In this document: positions 1 to 8,291 of the stretch, one piece after another
How positions within the stretch are numbered: the stretch's first letter is position 1
Layout of the letters: each line of letters opens with the position of its first letter
Source of the DNA: Bdellovibrionaceae bacterium UBA2316
GTDB taxonomy: Bacteria; Bdellovibrionota; Bdellovibrionia; Bdellovibrionales; Bdellovibrionaceae
NCBI GenBank assembly: GCA_002345205.1
Contig: DDVI01000133.1
Span: forward strand, 1-33,353
Reading direction: 5' to 3'
Length of the DNA: 33,353 nt
The notes under the pieces: model-generated
Told to the model about the DNA's origin: nothing
Databases searched by the model: none
Seen by the model: the letters and a program-made list of their open reading frames with translations, nothing else
Position numbers and translations under genes: made by a program

Positions 1-13
1 TCCACAACAATTT

Positions 14-346
14 TTAATATCTCGTCACTCCTTCGTGAAAAACTTCAATTTGCACGTTAGGATTAATTGATTTTGCCAGCTTGACCATGACTTCGGCTTT
101 ATTTTTATCAATCGAATCCATATTTGCACCAAACTGACGATTAAAATTGGCAAGTTCAAAGAAATCTGGGTCCGCAATGTGAAAATTTTCATACCCCATG
201 CGCACAAAATTAATTAAGTGAATTCCGCCCACCCCGCCCATTCCGGCGATGGCTATTTTTTTGTCCTTAATACTATTTTGTTCGCTGGAGGACACCCAAC
301 CTAAATTCCGCGCAAAAGCCTGCTGGTAATTAAATTCGATCGACAT
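14..346 (-). pseudogene. ThiF/E1-like adenylyltransferase, N-terminal part (frame broken or cut near the window edge)
   Basis: N-terminal nucleotide-binding part of a ThiF/MoeB/E1-like adenylyltransferase, a family that activates a carboxyl group with ATP. Visible motifs are the Rossmann glycine loop GMGGVGG (about residues 35-41), the acidic end of the next strand (IADPDFF) and the N-F-N-R-Q motif that E1-like enzymes use to contact ATP. The start is well supported: AGGAG lies 9 nt before the ATG. At 110 aa it is far shorter than the family's usual 250 aa or more. It stops just after EVFHEGV, where the chain would normally run on. In another frame the DNA continues as SDEILKIVV, which resembles the expected next strand, so a one-base slip near positions 20-28 is likely. 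The rest lies outside the window. It sits downstream of an AraC-type regulator. Confidence 0.6.
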
Positions 347-425
347 ACTTTGATTCTCCTATTCACCTAATTTTATTCTATGGTCAAAATTGACATTATT
401 CTAGAACTATTATGTAACCCAATCG

Positions 426-1229
426 CTAGGAGTGTGAATCTTCTGTCATATGTCGTCTAAATTGCGCTGGAAATGCTCCAAACAGCAGTTTGAAGCGACT
501 ATAAAAGTACTTAGCATCCTGAATTCCATTTTGATGATATACGGATTCGACCGCATTTCCGCTAAAAATCAGATCTTGCGCCACCTGCATCAGGCGAAGC
601 TGATTACGATACTTCACCGGTGATAACGCATATTTCTTTTTAAACTCACGGCTCATGTAGGCATAATTTCTGTTAACCGATAGCAAATCTTTAATATTCT
701 CTGAAGATTGAAATGTTGTATCAATCATGGCCTTAAGATCACAAACGCAATCCTTTTTCGGATCGATATCTAATACGACGCCTCTTTCAGCACGAATAAA
801 ATTTAGCATCGCAGGACCGCTTTCCATCATCACAACCGGAGATACAATTTGGGAAGGTATACGAACTGCTTCATCGATATTTTGTTTAGATACTAAATAT
901 CCCCAGCGCAAGGTGCCGGGTTTCAAGCGCCAACGAATAACTGAGAATGGAGACTTATAGATAACAACCGATCCACTGACTTCATGCCATTTCTTATTTG
1001 AATAAAAATACACGTGGTCTTTCGGAATTTGCGCCCAGGCCAATGTCCAAAACATTGGTTGTACATCGACCATGATTCGTTCATCAGAAATAGAATGTTC
1101 ACGAAATATCACTGCTTCATTCGAACTACGCACAAATACTTCATTTGAAAAATTCTTAGTCTGAATTTTAAACTTTTCCATCTCTGGTAAATTAAAATAG
1201 AGCGCCACAGAAAAGTCAAATTTACCCAT
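426..1229 (-). CDS. AraC-family transcriptional regulator
   Basis: DNA-binding regulator with a C-terminal AraC/XylS double helix-turn-helix at about residues 185-265. The signature is the first HTH (SREFKKKYALSPVKYRNQLR), the linker with AQDLIFSG, and the second HTH ending FYSRFKLLFGAFPAQFRRH. The N-terminal ~170 residues look like a beta-rich ligand or partner domain that I cannot assign. I chose the ATG at 1229; a TTG at 1253 adds 8 residues, and neither has a good Shine-Dalgarno site. It diverges from the nitroreductase gene with only about 33 bp between the preferred starts. It is also codirectional with the ThiF-like gene, 79 bp apart. It probably controls one or both, which is inference from position. 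The ligand is unknown. Confidence 0.85.
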   Translation of the reverse strand: MGKFDFSVALYFNLPEMEKFKIQTKNFSNEVFVRSSNEAVIFREHSISDERIMVDVQPMFWTLAWAQIPKDHVYFYSNKKWHEVSGSVVIYKSPFSVIRWRLKPGTLRWGYLVSKQNIDEAVRIPSQIVSPVVMMESGPAMLNFIRAERGVVLDIDPKKDCVCDLKAMIDTTFQSSENIKDLLSVNRNYAYMSREFKKKYALSPVKYRNQLRLMQVAQDLIFSGNAVESVYHQNGIQDAKYFYSRFKLLFGAFPAQFRRHMTEDSHS

Positions 1230-1262
1230 AACAATACTGTGAATAGAGTTCAAAATTTAGAA

Positions 1263-2305
1263 ATGTTAAGCGAACTTATTGCTCTTCTTAAATATGCGCC
1301 TTCTGGTGGAAACTTACAACCGTGGGTTTTGAAAATTATTGAGCACCATAATGCAGTAAGCATCTATATCTATCTCGATGCAAATATTCACTTTGAAAAA
1401 CAACATACAGATCACTGTGGATTTGGTGCCTTAATTAGCCTTGGAGTCCTTGCCTACAGTATTGAATATCTGTGCCAAGATTTTGGATATCGATTAATCA
1501 ATAAAACCACTGATTCAGAAAAAGATTTAAAAAAATCTCTATATCAATCACACTGGAAGAGTGCACGCCTGTCCCGTCTGAGCGATCGACTATATTTAGA
1601 CGACGATTTACAGATCGACGCCCTTACGAAGCAACTCCACTTGATATTGAACTCGTGCAAACGCTTAAAGCCGAGCACGAAGCGTCACTCAGATTTTTTG
1701 AAAGCTCATGTGATCGAAAATCAATCGACTCTGTATTTCGCCAACTGAGTTTAATACGTTTTCAAAATAAAGAGCTTTCCGCTGAGTTATCTCACGAACT
1801 AAAATCAGAGGCGACAAGTCTGTCCGGAATACCGATTGCCAATCTGGGACTATCGCCGTTGCTGTCCACAGTGACCCGATTCCAAAAAAAGTTTCCATTG
1901 CGCCTGCCGTTTGCGGCCGCTTATGCTTGGCCACTCAGCGAATCTATTTCCCAGCCACTAACACACTCAGCGGCTATTGCGTGTCTTAACGTAAGAACTA
2001 GCAAAAATACAAATGAAAACTGGGTTCAACTGGGGCATGAATTTATGCAAATATGGCTTAATATCACTAAAACTGGCGCGCGATTGCAACCTTTTGGAAA
2101 TACTTTAACGATAGCCAACTATTTCCAAGATCCAGACTTTTTCACGTTTTCCATCAAACAGAAAAAGAAAATTGAACATCTACATTTAAAAGTATTAGAA
2201 GATTTGAAAATAGAAACGAAAGACGCCTGTCTATTTTTTCGACTAGGATATTCTAAACTTGGCGTTCAAGAAACGCCGAGGAAAAATATTCTTACGATTT
2301 CCTAG
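1263..2305 (+). pseudogene. Acg-like nitroreductase-family FMN protein, frameshifted in an A7 run
   Basis: Two overlapping frames together encode one ~347-residue protein like the Acg/Rv3131-type nitroreductase family, FMN-binding proteins often linked to stress. The first frame gives the N-terminal signature KYAPSGGNLQPW. The second gives the mid-chain RRRFTDRRPYEATPL and the C-terminal GHEFMQIWLN...RLQPFGN flavin-domain segment. The join is best placed at the A7 run 1529-1535: upstream the protein reads SEKDLKK, and after a -1 shift it reads ISISITLEECTPVPSER. Without a shift the first frame ends at 1748. The heptamer A AAA AAA is exactly in phase for -1 slippage, so a pseudogene, a sequencing indel or recoding are all possible. 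The start is the ATG at 1263; a GTG at 1239 would overlap the divergent regulator. No clear Shine-Dalgarno site. Confidence 0.75.
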
Positions 2306-2308
2306 GCG

Positions 2309-2917
2309 CTAGCGTCGGCCGAAAACCATAACTGTATGGCCAGTTTCACAAATCATTGGTTCAGTAAATAATACGAACAGGCGCCAGTCCTTAATCATAA
2401 ATTCATACGTGCGTTTTGCTTCCTGCTGAAAATAATCAGGATAAATGAAATTGCTGATTACCGTATTTAAAATAAACCCTTTGACTGTTCCACCACATTG
2501 TTTAATTGCGGCCTCATTTACTTCCTTCGACACTATACCTCGCGACGTAACAGTATGAATTGGCTGATCATTAACCACGTTCGTACGTGTGTGAATAGCA
2601 TAGGTTGAACGAATAAAATGAGTCGTTGAAACTTCGTTATTTTCGCAGCTTGATTTAGGAACTACTTTTTCAATATTTTTTCCAGATAACGTTTCGAATA
2701 CGTTCAATTGCACATTTGGCTCAAAGCCTAACCAAGGCATCTTCATAATACGAGTCGGCTCAACTCGATTAGCTCTGACATCGCTACAAAATGTTTGTGT
2801 GAGCTGCCAACGGCCGATAAGTTCATTAGAGGCTTGGTCCATCGCTGGCGCTTCAGCCCAAACGATACCTTGAGAGCACAATAGAACAACGGCACTTAAA
2901 AATAGACGTTTCAACAT
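2309..2917 (-). CDS. Secreted protein of unknown function
   Basis: I do not recognise the family. The start is set at the ATG at 2917 because it begins a clean signal peptide (MLKRLFLSAVVLLCSQGIVWA, cleavage near AEA); an upstream TTG frame start at 3001 would bury it behind 28 hydrophilic residues. The mature ~180 residues hold four cysteines in C-x-D/C-E-N, C-G-G and C-E-T contexts, consistent with periplasmic disulfides. The GRWQLTQTFCSD segment and alternating strands suggest a small beta-rich, lipocalin-like fold, but this is only an impression. It ends 3 bp from the convergent nitroreductase gene, with no obvious terminator between them. The MFS exporter gene lies 108 bp upstream. Confidence 0.65.
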   Translation of the reverse strand: MLKRLFLSAVVLLCSQGIVWAEAPAMDQASNELIGRWQLTQTFCSDVRANRVEPTRIMKMPWLGFEPNVQLNVFETLSGKNIEKVVPKSSCENNEVSTTHFIRSTYAIHTRTNVVNDQPIHTVTSRGIVSKEVNEAAIKQCGGTVKGFILNTVISNFIYPDYFQQEAKRTYEFMIKDWRLFVLFTEPMICETGHTVMVFGRR

Positions 2918-3025
2918 GTCTGCAAATGAGTCCCATTTTCGTGCCGACTTGATTGCAATCCATTGTTCTTGGCTCAACTGAACTGTCAAAGATCTGTACA
3001 ACCTGTCGTAATATGCGGGCTAAAC

Positions 3026-4237
3026 TTAGCTTCTAGAACTTGAATACTTCCAAAATTTCGGTAAGAACAATGCTGTCATTACGACGGCAACGAAACAAAT
3101 TAGACCACCAGACCACAAGCTAATGCTGACATTGAACTTTGAAGCGACCCAACCTGCGCGGGCATTTCCAATCAGTGGACCTGACATATAGGAAATCATT
3201 TCAATTCCTGATAAGCGGCCTCGCATTTCATTGGGCACGGTTTGATTCCAAATCACTTGTCTAAACAAACCGCTAATCATATCGGCGGCACCCGCTAGCG
3301 CTAGAAAAATAAAGGCACCCCACAAGCTATTTGCGAAACCTACAACACAGATAAATACGGCCCACAGACAAGCCGCAATAACCACCATTCGTCCATGCGT
3401 TCGCACTTTATGAGTCCAACCACTGAAAAGTGTCGCAAGCAAAGCACCAACAGCCATTGACGAAAACAAAATTCCCGCCGATTTTGCACCGCCATATGTT
3501 TCTGATAACGCTGGAAACAGGGCTACCGGAAACGCAAATGTCATCGCTACAATATCAATTGCGTAGGTACCGATAAGCTCTGGTTTAGAAACTGAAAATC
3601 GCAAACCTTCTTTCGCTTGCTCGATCGGATTTTTAGAGCTCTTTTCTGGCGTTTCATTAAAGCGAATTTTAAATAGAAAATACAACGCCAATAAAAATGT
3701 AACAACGTCAAACCCATACGCCGCCGAAATACCAAATTGAGCAATAATTAAACCCGCTAATGATGGGCCAGCAATGGCACTTACAGAATATCGAAAGCTA
3801 CCAAGCGCCCCGATGGATGAGTAATCTTCTGCACTGACGATTTTTTGAGTCATCGCTTCCATTGCGGGACGATGAAATCCAAGAACACCCTGTAAGATCG
3901 CCACTAACACGAAAATTAAGGGCACTGATGGACTGTCTTGTAATGAATTTAAAAACAAGCCAAAGACCACTAAACACATCACGGCTTCAGAATAGATGAT
4001 CAGCTTCTTTCTATTTAAACGATCGGCAATGGTTCCACCAATGATTCCAAAAACAAGAACGGGAACTAATTGAACTATCCCCAAAGCTCCGACATACCAG
4101 TTATCTTTTGTTAACTGGTACACTTCGTATGGAATCGCTACGTAGCTGATCATGCTACCAAAGAAAGAAATAAACTGACCAAGAAACAAATTTCTAAAGT
4201 CAGGATACTTTTTAAGCGGAGATATATTGATTAACAT
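3026..4237 (-). CDS. MFS transporter, EntS-like (MFS_3) exporter
   Basis: Major facilitator superfamily inner-membrane exporter of 403 residues with about 12 hydrophobic segments. The N-terminal FRNLFLGQFISFFGSMIS and the loop 2-3 motif GGTIADRLNRKKLI (the G-x-x-x-D-R-x-x-R-R/K signature) place it with EntS-like drug or siderophore exporters. The second half repeats the pattern with NEMRGRLSGIE. Its substrate cannot be read from sequence. The gene is 13 bp downstream of the MaoC-like hydratase gene, so the two are probably cotranscribed. No Shine-Dalgarno site is visible before the ATG, only a TATATAAAAA tract. Confidence 0.88.
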   Translation of the reverse strand: MLINISPLKKYPDFRNLFLGQFISFFGSMISYVAIPYEVYQLTKDNWYVGALGIVQLVPVLVFGIIGGTIADRLNRKKLIIYSEAVMCLVVFGLFLNSLQDSPSVPLIFVLVAILQGVLGFHRPAMEAMTQKIVSAEDYSSIGALGSFRYSVSAIAGPSLAGLIIAQFGISAAYGFDVVTFLLALYFLFKIRFNETPEKSSKNPIEQAKEGLRFSVSKPELIGTYAIDIVAMTFAFPVALFPALSETYGGAKSAGILFSSMAVGALLATLFSGWTHKVRTHGRMVVIAACLWAVFICVVGFANSLWGAFIFLALAGAADMISGLFRQVIWNQTVPNEMRGRLSGIEMISYMSGPLIGNARAGWVASKFNVSISLWSGGLICFVAVVMTALFLPKFWKYSSSRS

Positions 4238-4250
4238 TTTTTATATAGAA

Positions 4251-4667
4251 CTAGCTAACGGCGCTGGAAACCATAACGATGGCTTCACCTTTAACGCACA
4301 ACTCACCGTTTGCTTTTTTAGCTAACGTTTCAACTGTCGCGATACCTTTTTCTTTTCTCATCGCAGTAACTAAAAATTCCATGTGAATGGTATCGTTGAT
4401 AAAAACTGGCTGCAGGAACTTCATAGTTTGGCTTAAGTAAATACCACCACTGCCCATGCAATCATTGAGTGCTCTAGAAAATAAAGCGCCCACGATCATA
4501 CCGTGGGCGATTCTTTGTTTAAATCGAGTTGTCTTAGCGTAGTCATCATCCAAATGAATCGGATTGTAATCGCCACACATGTCGGCAAATTTTTTCACCA
4601 TATCGTCAGTCACTTGTACTGACAGGTTAAATGTATATCCTTTATCAAACTGAATGTTATGACCCAT
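4251..4667 (-). CDS. MaoC/PhaJ-like (R)-specific enoyl-CoA hydratase
   Basis: Single hot-dog-fold MaoC dehydratase of 138 residues, the usual size for PhaJ-type enzymes, which hydrate trans-2-enoyl-CoA to (R)-3-hydroxyacyl-CoA in the cytoplasm. The hydratase motif is intact: D33 and H38 in GDYNPIHLD are the expected catalytic pair, followed by the family's RIAHGMIVGAL segment at about 52-62. It sits 15 bp downstream of the PIN-PhoH gene and 13 bp upstream of the MFS exporter, in a compact leftward run. A role in fatty-acid or storage-lipid metabolism is inferred from the family; the neighbours add nothing. Confidence 0.9.
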   Translation of the reverse strand: MGHNIQFDKGYTFNLSVQVTDDMVKKFADMCGDYNPIHLDDDYAKTTRFKQRIAHGMIVGALFSRALNDCMGSGGIYLSQTMKFLQPVFINDTIHMEFLVTAMRKEKGIATVETLAKKANGELCVKGEAIVMVSSAVS

Positions 4668-4682
4668 TTTAAATCCCGCTGG

Positions 4683-6023
4683 TTATAAAATATTTGCCGC
4701 TAATTCAGCTAGTTCAGAACGTTCACCTTTCGTTAACGTTACATGGGCCGCAATGCTGTGACCTTTGAAACGTTCCGCCGCGTACGTTAAACCGCTATTC
4801 GCTGAATCGACGTAGGGATTATCAATTTGGTAGACGTCTCCAGTCAAGACAACTTTCGTTCCACGACCGGCCCTTGTCACGATTGTTTTAATTTCGTGAG
4901 GGGTTAAGTTTTGCGCCTCATCCACGATCAAATATTGTTTCGGAATACTACGACCACGGATATACGTTAACGGTTCAATGTTTAACATACCCTGATTGAT
5001 TAATTCTTGCGCACGACCGGCCGCTTTTTTATCTGCACCCATTAAAAATTCTACGTTATCAAAGATCGGTTGCATCCACGGATTCAGTTTTTGTTCGATA
5101 TCCCCCGGTAAATAACCAATGTCACGGCCCATTGGGAAAATCGGTCTTGAAACCAATAATCTTTGGAAACGGCCTTCATCCAATGTCTTGTGCAGCCCGG
5201 CAGCAATCGCTAGTAACGTTTTACCTGTACCGGCTTTCCCCACCAAAGAAACAAACAAGATTTCATCGTTAAGCAAACAGTCTAACGCGAACGCTTGTTC
5301 CACATTACGTGCGTGGATACCCCAAATACTGTCTGACGGAGTCAATAAAGGCACAATTTTTTGTTCCGCTAATGAGTAACGTCCAACAGCTGAATGATTT
5401 GGATTCGATGGGTTCTTGATAATTACGTATTGATTCGCAATGAGTTTATGTCCAGCAGCCGGAGCAAATTTCTTGTCGCGGTAGAATTGATCGATTTGCT
5501 CAGTTGTCAATTCGATCTCTTGGTAACCTTCGTATAGATCAGCTACGTCCGCATTTGTCGGTTCATAGTCTTTTGCGATGATTCCGTAAACGTCTGCTTT
5601 GATCCGTAGATTAATATCTTTAGTGATCAACTCTACTTTGTGACGAGGATGTTGCTTTTGTAGGCCAATCGCCGTCATCAAGATACGATTGTCTGCTTTT
5701 TCCTGATTTAGCTCGGTATTTAAACCGTGAGCCATCAAATCCGTGCTGACATAAACGAATGTTTCACCATGTCCGTCGATTTGAACACCTTGAGATAAAG
5801 ATCCTTTTTCTCTTAATACGTCGATGAAACGGCTGAACTGACGCGCATTGCGGCCGTTTTCACCTTGGTCTCTTTTAAAACGGTCGATCTCTTCGATTAC
5901 AGACATTGGAATATGAATGTCGGCTTCGCCAAACTTAGTTAGCGCTTGCGAATCGAATAGAATTACGTTCGTATCTACTACGATCTTTTTCTTTTTTGGA
6001 TTTGAATTATTATTTTTGCTCAA
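4683..6023 (-). CDS. PIN domain-PhoH ATPase fusion (PhoH2 type)
   Basis: Cytoplasmic RNA-processing candidate joining a PIN-type ribonuclease domain to a PhoH ATPase/helicase domain, as in PhoH2 proteins. Numbering is from an upstream TTG at 6032. PIN acidic residues are D20 (KIVVDTNV), E47/E48, D114 (KADNRI) and D139 (ITKDINLR), so the nuclease site looks intact. The PhoH part has Walker A GKAGTGKT at 265-272, Walker B LIVDEAQ at 368-374 and the VVLTGDVYQID segment. I prefer the TTG at 6023 because AGAGGGG lies 9 nt before it, whereas the TTG at 6032 directly touches that site. Length is typical. The PIN-PhoH pairing is well known; its RNA target in this group is not. Confidence 0.92.
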   Translation of the reverse strand: MSKNNNSNPKKKKIVVDTNVILFDSQALTKFGEADIHIPMSVIEEIDRFKRDQGENGRNARQFSRFIDVLREKGSLSQGVQIDGHGETFVYVSTDLMAHGLNTELNQEKADNRILMTAIGLQKQHPRHKVELITKDINLRIKADVYGIIAKDYEPTNADVADLYEGYQEIELTTEQIDQFYRDKKFAPAAGHKLIANQYVIIKNPSNPNHSAVGRYSLAEQKIVPLLTPSDSIWGIHARNVEQAFALDCLLNDEILFVSLVGKAGTGKTLLAIAAGLHKTLDEGRFQRLLVSRPIFPMGRDIGYLPGDIEQKLNPWMQPIFDNVEFLMGADKKAAGRAQELINQGMLNIEPLTYIRGRSIPKQYLIVDEAQNLTPHEIKTIVTRAGRGTKVVLTGDVYQIDNPYVDSANSGLTYAAERFKGHSIAAHVTLTKGERSELAELAANIL

Positions 6024-6049
6024 TGTGTACAACCCCTCTTGAGATTAAT

Positions 6050-6072
6050 CCTAGAACACTGCTGTTCATAGG
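6050..6072 (-). other. Imperfect stem-loop in the phoH leader
   Basis: CCTAGAACA at 6050-6058 pairs with TGTTC-A-TAGG at 6063-6072, with one bulged base. It lies between the PilZ gene and the phoH Shine-Dalgarno site, with no T-tract after it on the minus strand. It may be a weak terminator for the PilZ transcript or a leader structure for phoH. Pairing is seen; function is unknown. Confidence 0.3.
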
Positions 6073-6094
6073 ATCATCTTAAGAAGGGTGCAGA

Positions 6095-6601
6095 TCAAGA
6101 TATATTTGAAACTTGAATGTCACCATCGTCAGTTTTTAAACTAGCGCTTACGGTTTCGATGAATTTAACGAAATGATGTAGTGCAACGTCATTAAGCGTT
6201 CCCTTCATGAAGTGAGTACCGTGGCGAACTACACCTTCACTTGGAACGAAACGCGAGTTTTGAACCTTAACTACAAAGCCAAAATAAGTTTTATAGTTTA
6301 GATAAACGCGCATTGCGACTTCTTCGTTTTCTTTAAAAATAGGCTTTTCAGTGTCGATATCAAAAGCAATTCCTTTATCAGAAATGTCGTAAACGGAAAC
6401 TTTTAACAATCCTTGATCAGGCAGGATCACGAAAGCACCAATAAACTCTGTGAGGATAGTACGTTTAACTGTTCTACGCTCACTATTAATCATCTCTTTT
6501 CTGACTTCTGTGATATCTAAAACTGGAGCTTTACTTTTCGCAACCGGCGCAGATCTTTTTGTTGATTTGATGCGGTCCACGATGTCAATTACTTTTCCCA
6601 T
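6095..6601 (-). CDS. PilZ domain protein (putative c-di-GMP receptor)
   Basis: A 168-residue cytoplasmic protein with a PilZ domain at about residues 38-155. The c-di-GMP motifs are recognisable: a basic R-R-x-x-x-R stretch (SERRTVKRT, about 40-48) and D-I-S-D-K-G (about 74-79, the D/N-x-S-x-x-G motif). Both arms of the ligand site are therefore present and binding is plausible. The first ~35 residues are basic and probably disordered. The start ATG has GGGGG 8 nt upstream. The gene diverges from the TonB-like gene across about 120 bp. The window also encodes a GGDEF enzyme, but no link between the two is visible. Confidence 0.85.
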   Translation of the reverse strand: MGKVIDIVDRIKSTKRSAPVAKSKAPVLDITEVRKEMINSERRTVKRTILTEFIGAFVILPDQGLLKVSVYDISDKGIAFDIDTEKPIFKENEEVAMRVYLNYKTYFGFVVKVQNSRFVPSEGVVRHGTHFMKGTLNDVALHHFVKFIETVSASLKTDDGDIQVSNIS

Positions 6602-6641
6602 ATTATAACCCCCGATTTACTCACATATAAAATGTTCATTT

Positions 6642-6672
6642 ATTGTATCATTCATCGTCATTTTTGTATCAA
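6642..6672 (-). promoter_or_regulatory. Candidate sigma70-type promoter for the PilZ gene
   Basis: Read leftward, TTGATA (6667-6672) and TACAAT (6642-6647) lie 19 nt apart, about 40 nt before the PilZ ATG. The boxes are good but the spacer is longer than ideal. Confidence 0.35.
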
Positions 6673-6724
6673 ACTTGAGCCATTTTAGTGGAAAATGGGT
6701 CCAATTTGTTCTAGATTGAGACAG

Positions 6725-7642
6725 ATGAGAGCGGAAAAGTACCTGCCCCTAGCCTTAGCTCTGAGCCTGTTGTTCCACTTTATTTTGGTGGCAATTATAT
6801 GGCTAGTGCCTAAAAGTTATCTGCTAAATTTGAACACTGCTTTCGTCAGTCAGGTCCCAGTCGAAAAGCCGTCTTTACTTGAAGTCGTCCTTCAAGATAG
6901 AAAGCCATCCCAGCAGATAGTTCGTCAAGCCGATGCCCCGGAACATATCCAAGACACTAAATCCTACGACCCAGCTCGCTTTCTTTCAGAAAAACGCCAA
7001 CGCGTGATCTTGGAAACCCAAGCGAAAGAGTCAGGCAAAACGCAAAATCGCAATAGCAATATCCCTAAATACCAACGAGAGCTTCTTGAGAACAAAATCA
7101 AAGAAGAACTACAGTCCATATCTCAAGAACACGATGGTGATGTGATCGTCTCTGCAAAAGATGGCAAAAACAAAGACGACTACAAGCCCCTTGTTGTCTT
7201 TCCAAAAGATCAATATATGCGCTCTACGGTTGGCGAATCGCTACCAGAAAATGTGTCTGTCGGCGATTTCACGGCTCTTAATACCGATCAATATCAGTTC
7301 TATACATTTTACGCCCGTGTTGAAGATTTGGTTAGATTTCGTTGGGAAACTCACGTTCGCAATGCGATCGAATATTTTGATCGCCGCAATGTGATTCAAA
7401 ATATTTCCAAAAAAACTTGGGTTTCGCAGATTGAATTTTTAATCGATGCCCAGGGGCATTTACGTAAAGCGATTTTGTTAAAAGAATCTGGTATTTCACA
7501 ATTTGATCAATCTTCTATTCGTGCATTTGAAGACGCCAAAGTGTTTCCGAATCCCCCAAAGGAAATGATTCAAAGTGATGGGTTTATTCACCTACGCTAT
7601 TCATTTCACGTTTATTTTAATCCGAGCTTCCTAGCCCGTTAA
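6725..7642 (+). CDS. TonB-family energy transducer-like protein
   Basis: Inner-membrane anchored protein with the TonB layout: a short cytoplasmic N-terminus, one membrane helix (LPLALALSLLFHFILVAIIW), a long polar periplasmic linker rich in K, Q and E, and a TonB-like C-terminal domain over the last ~90 residues (VSQIEFLIDAQGHLRKAIL, then SSIRAFEDAKVFPNPPKEM). The linker is not proline-rich as in classic TonB. I use the ATG at 6725; an ATG at 6695 would add ten residues, and both have weak ribosome sites. No ExbB/ExbD or TonB-dependent receptor gene is next to it, so its job may be another envelope-spanning role. Confidence 0.75.
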   Translation: MRAEKYLPLALALSLLFHFILVAIIWLVPKSYLLNLNTAFVSQVPVEKPSLLEVVLQDRKPSQQIVRQADAPEHIQDTKSYDPARFLSEKRQRVILETQAKESGKTQNRNSNIPKYQRELLENKIKEELQSISQEHDGDVIVSAKDGKNKDDYKPLVVFPKDQYMRSTVGESLPENVSVGDFTALNTDQYQFYTFYARVEDLVRFRWETHVRNAIEYFDRRNVIQNISKKTWVSQIEFLIDAQGHLRKAILLKESGISQFDQSSIRAFEDAKVFPNPPKEMIQSDGFIHLRYSFHVYFNPSFLAR

Positions 7643-7718
7643 TACTTCGGTCTGTGGTCTAGCCTAGATCAGCCGGGAATTTAAAGACGGTCGCAAAAAA
7701 AAGTCTTACACTATAGCT

Positions 7719-8291
7719 ATGCGTATACTTTTATTTTTTCTACTTTTGAGTCTAAAGAGTTTCGCGTTTTTAACTGAGTTTTCAGTTTCTTATGCTCAGA
7801 AAAAAACCTATTTCAACAATCTAAATTATAACAATACCGAGTCCACAACAGGGTCAGTATCGTTCTATTTTATGGAAAAGGTCGCTGTCGAACTTAGTTA
7901 TACAGATGCCTCTGTTTTGCGGGAAGAGAGCATATTTAACGGTACCGGTTTTCAACAGCAAACATCCCTGCAGAAAATGGCTGTCTACGATTCCTCACTT
8001 ATCCTGATGTTAGCGGATCGGAAAGCGGTTATTCAGCCCTACATTAAAGGCGGGGTTGCGCAGATTAAAAAGACCCTTTCGACAAAAAATGCGGATGTTT
8101 TTGTGTATGACAGCCCGCCTATTAATTCAACGTCGCCAAGCTACGGTGCAGGTTTAAAAATTTCATTATCGGAAGCTTTTGGTATTAAACTCAGCTACGA
8201 AGCCTGGAGGACTGAATCAAAAGACTCCAATGGGAACAAGTCAAATGTTGAAGACAGTTCCGTTCGTGCTGGTATCACATGGATGATGTAA
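7719..8291 (+). CDS. Outer-membrane beta-barrel protein (OmpX/OmpW-like size)
   Basis: A 190-residue secreted protein: signal peptide MRILLFFLLLSLKSFA, then alternating strands with aromatic girdle residues (FSVSYAQKKTYF, TGSVSFYFMEKVAVELSYTD, YIKGGVAQIKKTL, SYGAGLKISLSEAFGIKLSY), ending in RAGITWMM. This is the pattern of an eight-stranded barrel. It starts an operon with the aminopeptidase and transglutaminase genes: its last codons overlap the next start by 13 bp. There is no Shine-Dalgarno site before its ATG; a TACACT box lies six nucleotides upstream, so the message may be leaderless. The exact family is unassigned. Confidence 0.7.
   Translation: MRILLFFLLLSLKSFAFLTEFSVSYAQKKTYFNNLNYNNTESTTGSVSFYFMEKVAVELSYTDASVLREESIFNGTGFQQQTSLQKMAVYDSSLILMLADRKAVIQPYIKGGVAQIKKTLSTKNADVFVYDSPPINSTSPSYGAGLKISLSEAFGIKLSYEAWRTESKDSNGNKSNVEDSSVRAGITWMM

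Noticed and set aside
2261..2283. A nine-pair hairpin near the 3' end of the nitroreductase gene (CTTGGCGTT / AACGCCGAG)
   Set aside because: It lies inside coding sequence, is followed by A-rich rather than T-rich DNA, and carries wobble pairing; not convincing as a terminator.
6602..6694. A c-di-GMP riboswitch upstream of the PilZ or TonB-like gene
   Set aside because: The region is short and AT-rich and lacks the conserved GEMM core; nothing beyond a weak promoter is visible.
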